From a virus, in IMG/VR virus record IMGVR_UViG_3300047202_000087, positions 1-24,665 of that record: a stretch of 24,665 bases of DNA, one strand, 5' to 3'. The notes below the pieces were generated by a model. That model did no database searches, was not told the DNA's origin, and saw nothing but the letters and a program-made list of their open reading frames with translations. A program made the position numbers and the translations under genes. Below are positions 22,903-24,665 of this stretch, piece after piece (within the stretch, counting starts at the first letter, position 1; each line of letters starts with the position of its first letter).

Positions 22903-23169
22903 TCATCTCTCTTCCCTTAACTCTTTCAATAACTTTTCTACCGCTTCCGAAGGCGTCCTACCAAAATAATTATACTGGCGGGAAATCTCGTCTCTGCTTT
23001 CTCCAAAAATATGCGAGGCGACCCATTCAATTCCGAATTCTTCCCTTTCCTCGCCATTCCATTTCCCATAATTAAAAGACAATTCAAACCATTCTTTTTC
23101 TTCAAAAGGTTCGGTTATTCTTATGAGTTCGGTTATTTCAAGTATTATTTTTTTAAGGTCTTTCTTCAT
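22903..23169 (-). CDS. Small acidic hypothetical protein
   Basis: 88 residues (MKKDLKKIILEITELIRITEP, WNGEEREEFGIEWVASHIFG, GRTPSEAVEKLLKELREER). It begins with a helix, has an aromatic middle and a 'TPSEAVEKLLKEL' C-terminal helix that resembles a small phage HTH-less accessory fold. It starts one base after the previous gene's stop. No function assigned. Confidence 0.6.
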   Translation of the reverse strand: MKKDLKKIILEITELIRITEPFEEKEWFELSFNYGKWNGEEREEFGIEWVASHIFGESRDEISRQYNYFGRTPSEAVEKLLKELREER

Positions 23170-23170
23170 A

Positions 23171-23632
23171 TTATTTTCTCCAAATTATCAAATCTTCATA
23201 ATTCAAATGTTCTTCAACAGAACGACTACAAATGTGTTGACCTTTCTCTGTGCATAAATCTATTTTATAAGGATAACCACGTGTAGAATGCAGACTACAA
23301 AATCCATCAGCATTATGAGAATTAGATGTATTATATAAACAAATATAACATTTTATTTCATCATCCCTAAATTTTATTTGTCTGTTCATATCAACCAATT
23401 CCCCCACCTCCCTCAAAATCTTTTCTCTTTCTTCTTTCAAGTTACTCTCAAATACAGCAATATCATATTCACAGGCACAACAATAGCCGTCTTTTGTTTT
23501 ATGGGGCTGGCGGGATTTTTCAAGAAAGGAACGAATAAAAGCTAACATTCTATCTACATCTTTTTGGTTATCAAAACTTCTCGCCCATAAAGTAGATAAC
23601 TCTTTCTCCCAATCTTCTTTTTTGTCTTTCAT
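23171..23632 (-). CDS. Cys-rich hypothetical protein
   Basis: 153 residues. N-terminal helix (EDWEKELSTLWARSF), then CCACEYD at 51-57, CYICLY at 95-100, and further Cys at 112, 127 and 135 with several His. These could bind one or two zinc ions. A helical section (NLKEEREKILREVGELVDMN) links them. AAGGA at the end of the upstream gene is well placed as its ribosome-binding site. Family not recognised. Confidence 0.6.
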   Translation of the reverse strand: MKDKKEDWEKELSTLWARSFDNQKDVDRMLAFIRSFLEKSRQPHKTKDGYCCACEYDIAVFESNLKEEREKILREVGELVDMNRQIKFRDDEIKCYICLYNTSNSHNADGFCSLHSTRGYPYKIDLCTEKGQHICSRSVEEHLNYEDLIIWRK

Positions 23633-23636
23633 AAAA

Positions 23637-23759
23637 TTATTCCTTTTTAATTATTCCTATTAACCAAGCGATTAAAATTGCCACACCGCAACTTCCCCAG
23701 ACAATAACCAGTGCCATCATCACTGCCCCAAATCCTTTTAATGTTATTTCGTCAATCAT
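23637..23759 (-). CDS. 40-residue single-pass membrane protein
   Basis: MIDEITLKGFGAVMMALVIVWG then VAILIAWLIGIIKKE: one hydrophobic helix from about 10 to 36 with a basic C-terminus. It lies 3 bases after the upstream stop (at 23763) and 4 bases before the next ATG. The length is too small for a standard holin, but a small-holin or membrane-modulator role is possible; the sequence does not decide. Confidence 0.5.
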   Translation of the reverse strand: MIDEITLKGFGAVMMALVIVWGSCGVAILIAWLIGIIKKE

Positions 23760-23762
23760 ATT

Positions 23763-23921
23763 TTATTCTCTTAACTTTTTAATTTCCTTTATAAGTGGCT
23801 TTGCAAATTCCTCATAAAATCCCTTGCTGTTCATTTCCAACACAGTAACACCACACATTGGATGTTCTTCTTTAACATAACCGCCATTTTTATATCGTCT
23901 TATCTTTGTTTTATTTTTCAT
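23763..23921 (-). CDS. 52-residue hypothetical protein
   Basis: MKNKTKIRRYKNGGYVKEEH, then MCGVTVLEMNSKGFYEEF and a helical basic end (KEIKKLRE). It is followed three bases later by the small membrane protein. No family recognised; the even residue composition and good fit between neighbours support a gene. Confidence 0.5.
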   Translation of the reverse strand: MKNKTKIRRYKNGGYVKEEHPMCGVTVLEMNSKGFYEEFAKPLIKEIKKLRE

Positions 23922-23939
23922 TATTCATACCCTATTCTC

Positions 23940-24182
23940 TTAACTTTTTAATAATTTAGAAAACCTTTTTCTAATAATTTCTTCTGCTATTGTTTGATCT
24001 TTGACTGTTAATACATTTAGAATGTGGCAATCTGTCTTTGAAATATCTTCTACCGAATCTTTTATTGCTTTCTCTATCTCGTCCAGCAGTAATTGCCGAT
24101 TTTCTGTCAAGAAGGGAAACCTTTGAAGCTCTTTGCTGTATGGGAATGCGGGGATTATCGCCCACGCTTTTATTTTTTTCAT
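23940..24182 (-). CDS. 80-residue hypothetical protein
   Basis: MKKIKAWAIIPAFPYSKELQ, then a long helix (RQLLLDEIEKAIKDSVEDIS) and KTDCHILNVLTVKDQTIAEEII with a basic end. The alpha/beta composition suggests a compact folded domain. It is 31 bases from the upstream gene. No family assigned. Confidence 0.55.
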   Translation of the reverse strand: MKKIKAWAIIPAFPYSKELQRFPFLTENRQLLLDEIEKAIKDSVEDISKTDCHILNVLTVKDQTIAEEIIRKRFSKLLKS

Positions 24183-24213
24183 ACTCTTTTATTTTTTGGC
24201 TGATAAATTACTT

Positions 24214-24477
24214 TTAAGTAATTGATGGTTTTTTTAATAGACGGACAAAAGAATAACCCAAATCATCTATACTAAATCCTTCTTTCTTTCTCCATTTCTT
24301 TGATAATTTCTGTTCTAAAAGTATTTGTTTCTTTGAAGAGCATATATTTTGCATTCCCGCATTTCCCCTTATTCCACTAGCAAAAACAACATTAGCAAAA
24401 ACAATTTGTTCTCCATCAATATATTGGGCTGGTATTCCATCAATCGTATGAATATAAAACCAATTTTCTTTCTTCAT
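24214..24477 (-). CDS. 87-residue hypothetical protein
   Basis: MKKENWFYIHTIDGIPAQYI, then GEQIVFANVVFASGIRGNAGM and a basic helix (LLEQKLSKKWRKKEG). It has a beta-rich first half. Its ATG overlaps a TGA in the frame of the partial gene at the right edge (ATGA at 24474-24477). Function unknown. Confidence 0.55.
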   Translation of the reverse strand: MKKENWFYIHTIDGIPAQYIDGEQIVFANVVFASGIRGNAGMQNICSSKKQILLEQKLSKKWRKKEGFSIDDLGYSFVRLLKKPSIT

Positions 24478-24496
24478 ATCTTTTTGGCTGATAATT

Positions 24497-24665
24497 TTAT
24501 TTTATTCGCCAGAGCCAAAGCCATCGCCATCGCCAGAGAAGGTCTCTCGCATCTTCAACCGACTTGCCCTGATATTTTTCTCCCAATTGAGCCGGAAAAG
24601 AAATATAATCGCCTTTTTGCTTGTAAAGTTCTTTCATCAGATTTTTCTTTTTTTCCGTTTCTTTC
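24497..24665 (-). CDS. Partial gene at right edge, possibly frameshifted
   Basis: The visible 3' part reads KETEKKKNLMKELYKQKGDY, SFPAQLGEKYQGKSVEDAR and then an odd RWRWLWLWRIK before a TAA at 24497. In the neighbouring frame the same bases read ERPSLAMAMALALANKIK and continue to a TGA that overlaps the next ATG (ATGA), which looks more natural. A one-base indel near 24535-24560 may have separated a single gene. The 5' end is outside the window. Function unknown. Confidence 0.45.
   Translation of the reverse strand, partial: KETEKKKNLMKELYKQKGDYISFPAQLGEKYQGKSVEDARDLLWRWRWLWLWRIK

Noticed and set aside
1-24665. Diversity-generating retroelement acting on the fibre tips
   Set aside because: No reverse transcriptase and no template/variable repeat pair were seen; the similar stalks differ throughout rather than at adenines only.

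Overview
This window looks like the late (structural) half of a tailed-phage or prophage genome. Every gene I can support is read from the minus strand, so the genetic order runs from base 24665 down to base 1. Coding is very dense. Many neighbours overlap by the ATGA tetranucleotide (2895/2898, 7123/7126, 10211/10214, 12635/12638, 16544/16547, 20134/20137), which also shows that TGA is a stop, so the standard bacterial code applies. No stretch above 300 bases lacks a gene. The largest gap, 13551-13816, holds a hairpin and a frameshifted small ORF. I saw no tRNA, rRNA, CRISPR array, integrase or insertion sequence.

Layout in transcription order: (1) 24665-21805, a run of small unknown genes, several with Cys pairs that look zinc-binding and two with one membrane segment. 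(2) 21790-19185, terminase small and large subunits, then a GT-A-type glycosyltransferase-like protein and two small proteins. (3) 19184-19061, the clearest regulatory gap, with a perfect DnaA-box 9-mer, a weak promoter candidate and a hairpin with a T run. (4) 19060-13817, a basic small protein, portal, two small overlapping genes, two membrane-anchored Ser/Thr-rich proteins, a scaffold-like protein and the major capsid protein. (5) 13718-8411, a frameshifted small ORF, a head-tail adaptor-like protein, a 49-residue repeat protein, a membrane-anchored fibre-like protein, a chimeric fibre, a related head-like protein and a small virion-type protein. (6) 8406-2464, a coiled-coil protein, a 974-residue ejection-type protein, another coiled-coil protein, an HNH homing endonuclease and a small virion protein. 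(7) 2451-1, a long fibre with a Sec signal peptide that runs off the left edge.

Portal, scaffold, capsid, an adaptor, large internal-type proteins and fibres are present, but no tape measure, tail tube or sheath is seen. This suggests a short-tailed (podovirus-like) particle, although such genes could lie outside the window. The host is inferred only: the Ser/Thr/Ala-rich 'ASSTAA'- and 'TSTT'-type fibre sequences resemble secreted proteins of Patescibacteria (CPR), and most structural starts lack a Shine-Dalgarno sequence. The most unusual points are the chimeric fibre gene built from parts resembling its two neighbours, the number of Sec-signal or membrane-anchored proteins inside the structural module, and the leader region upstream of the portal block.
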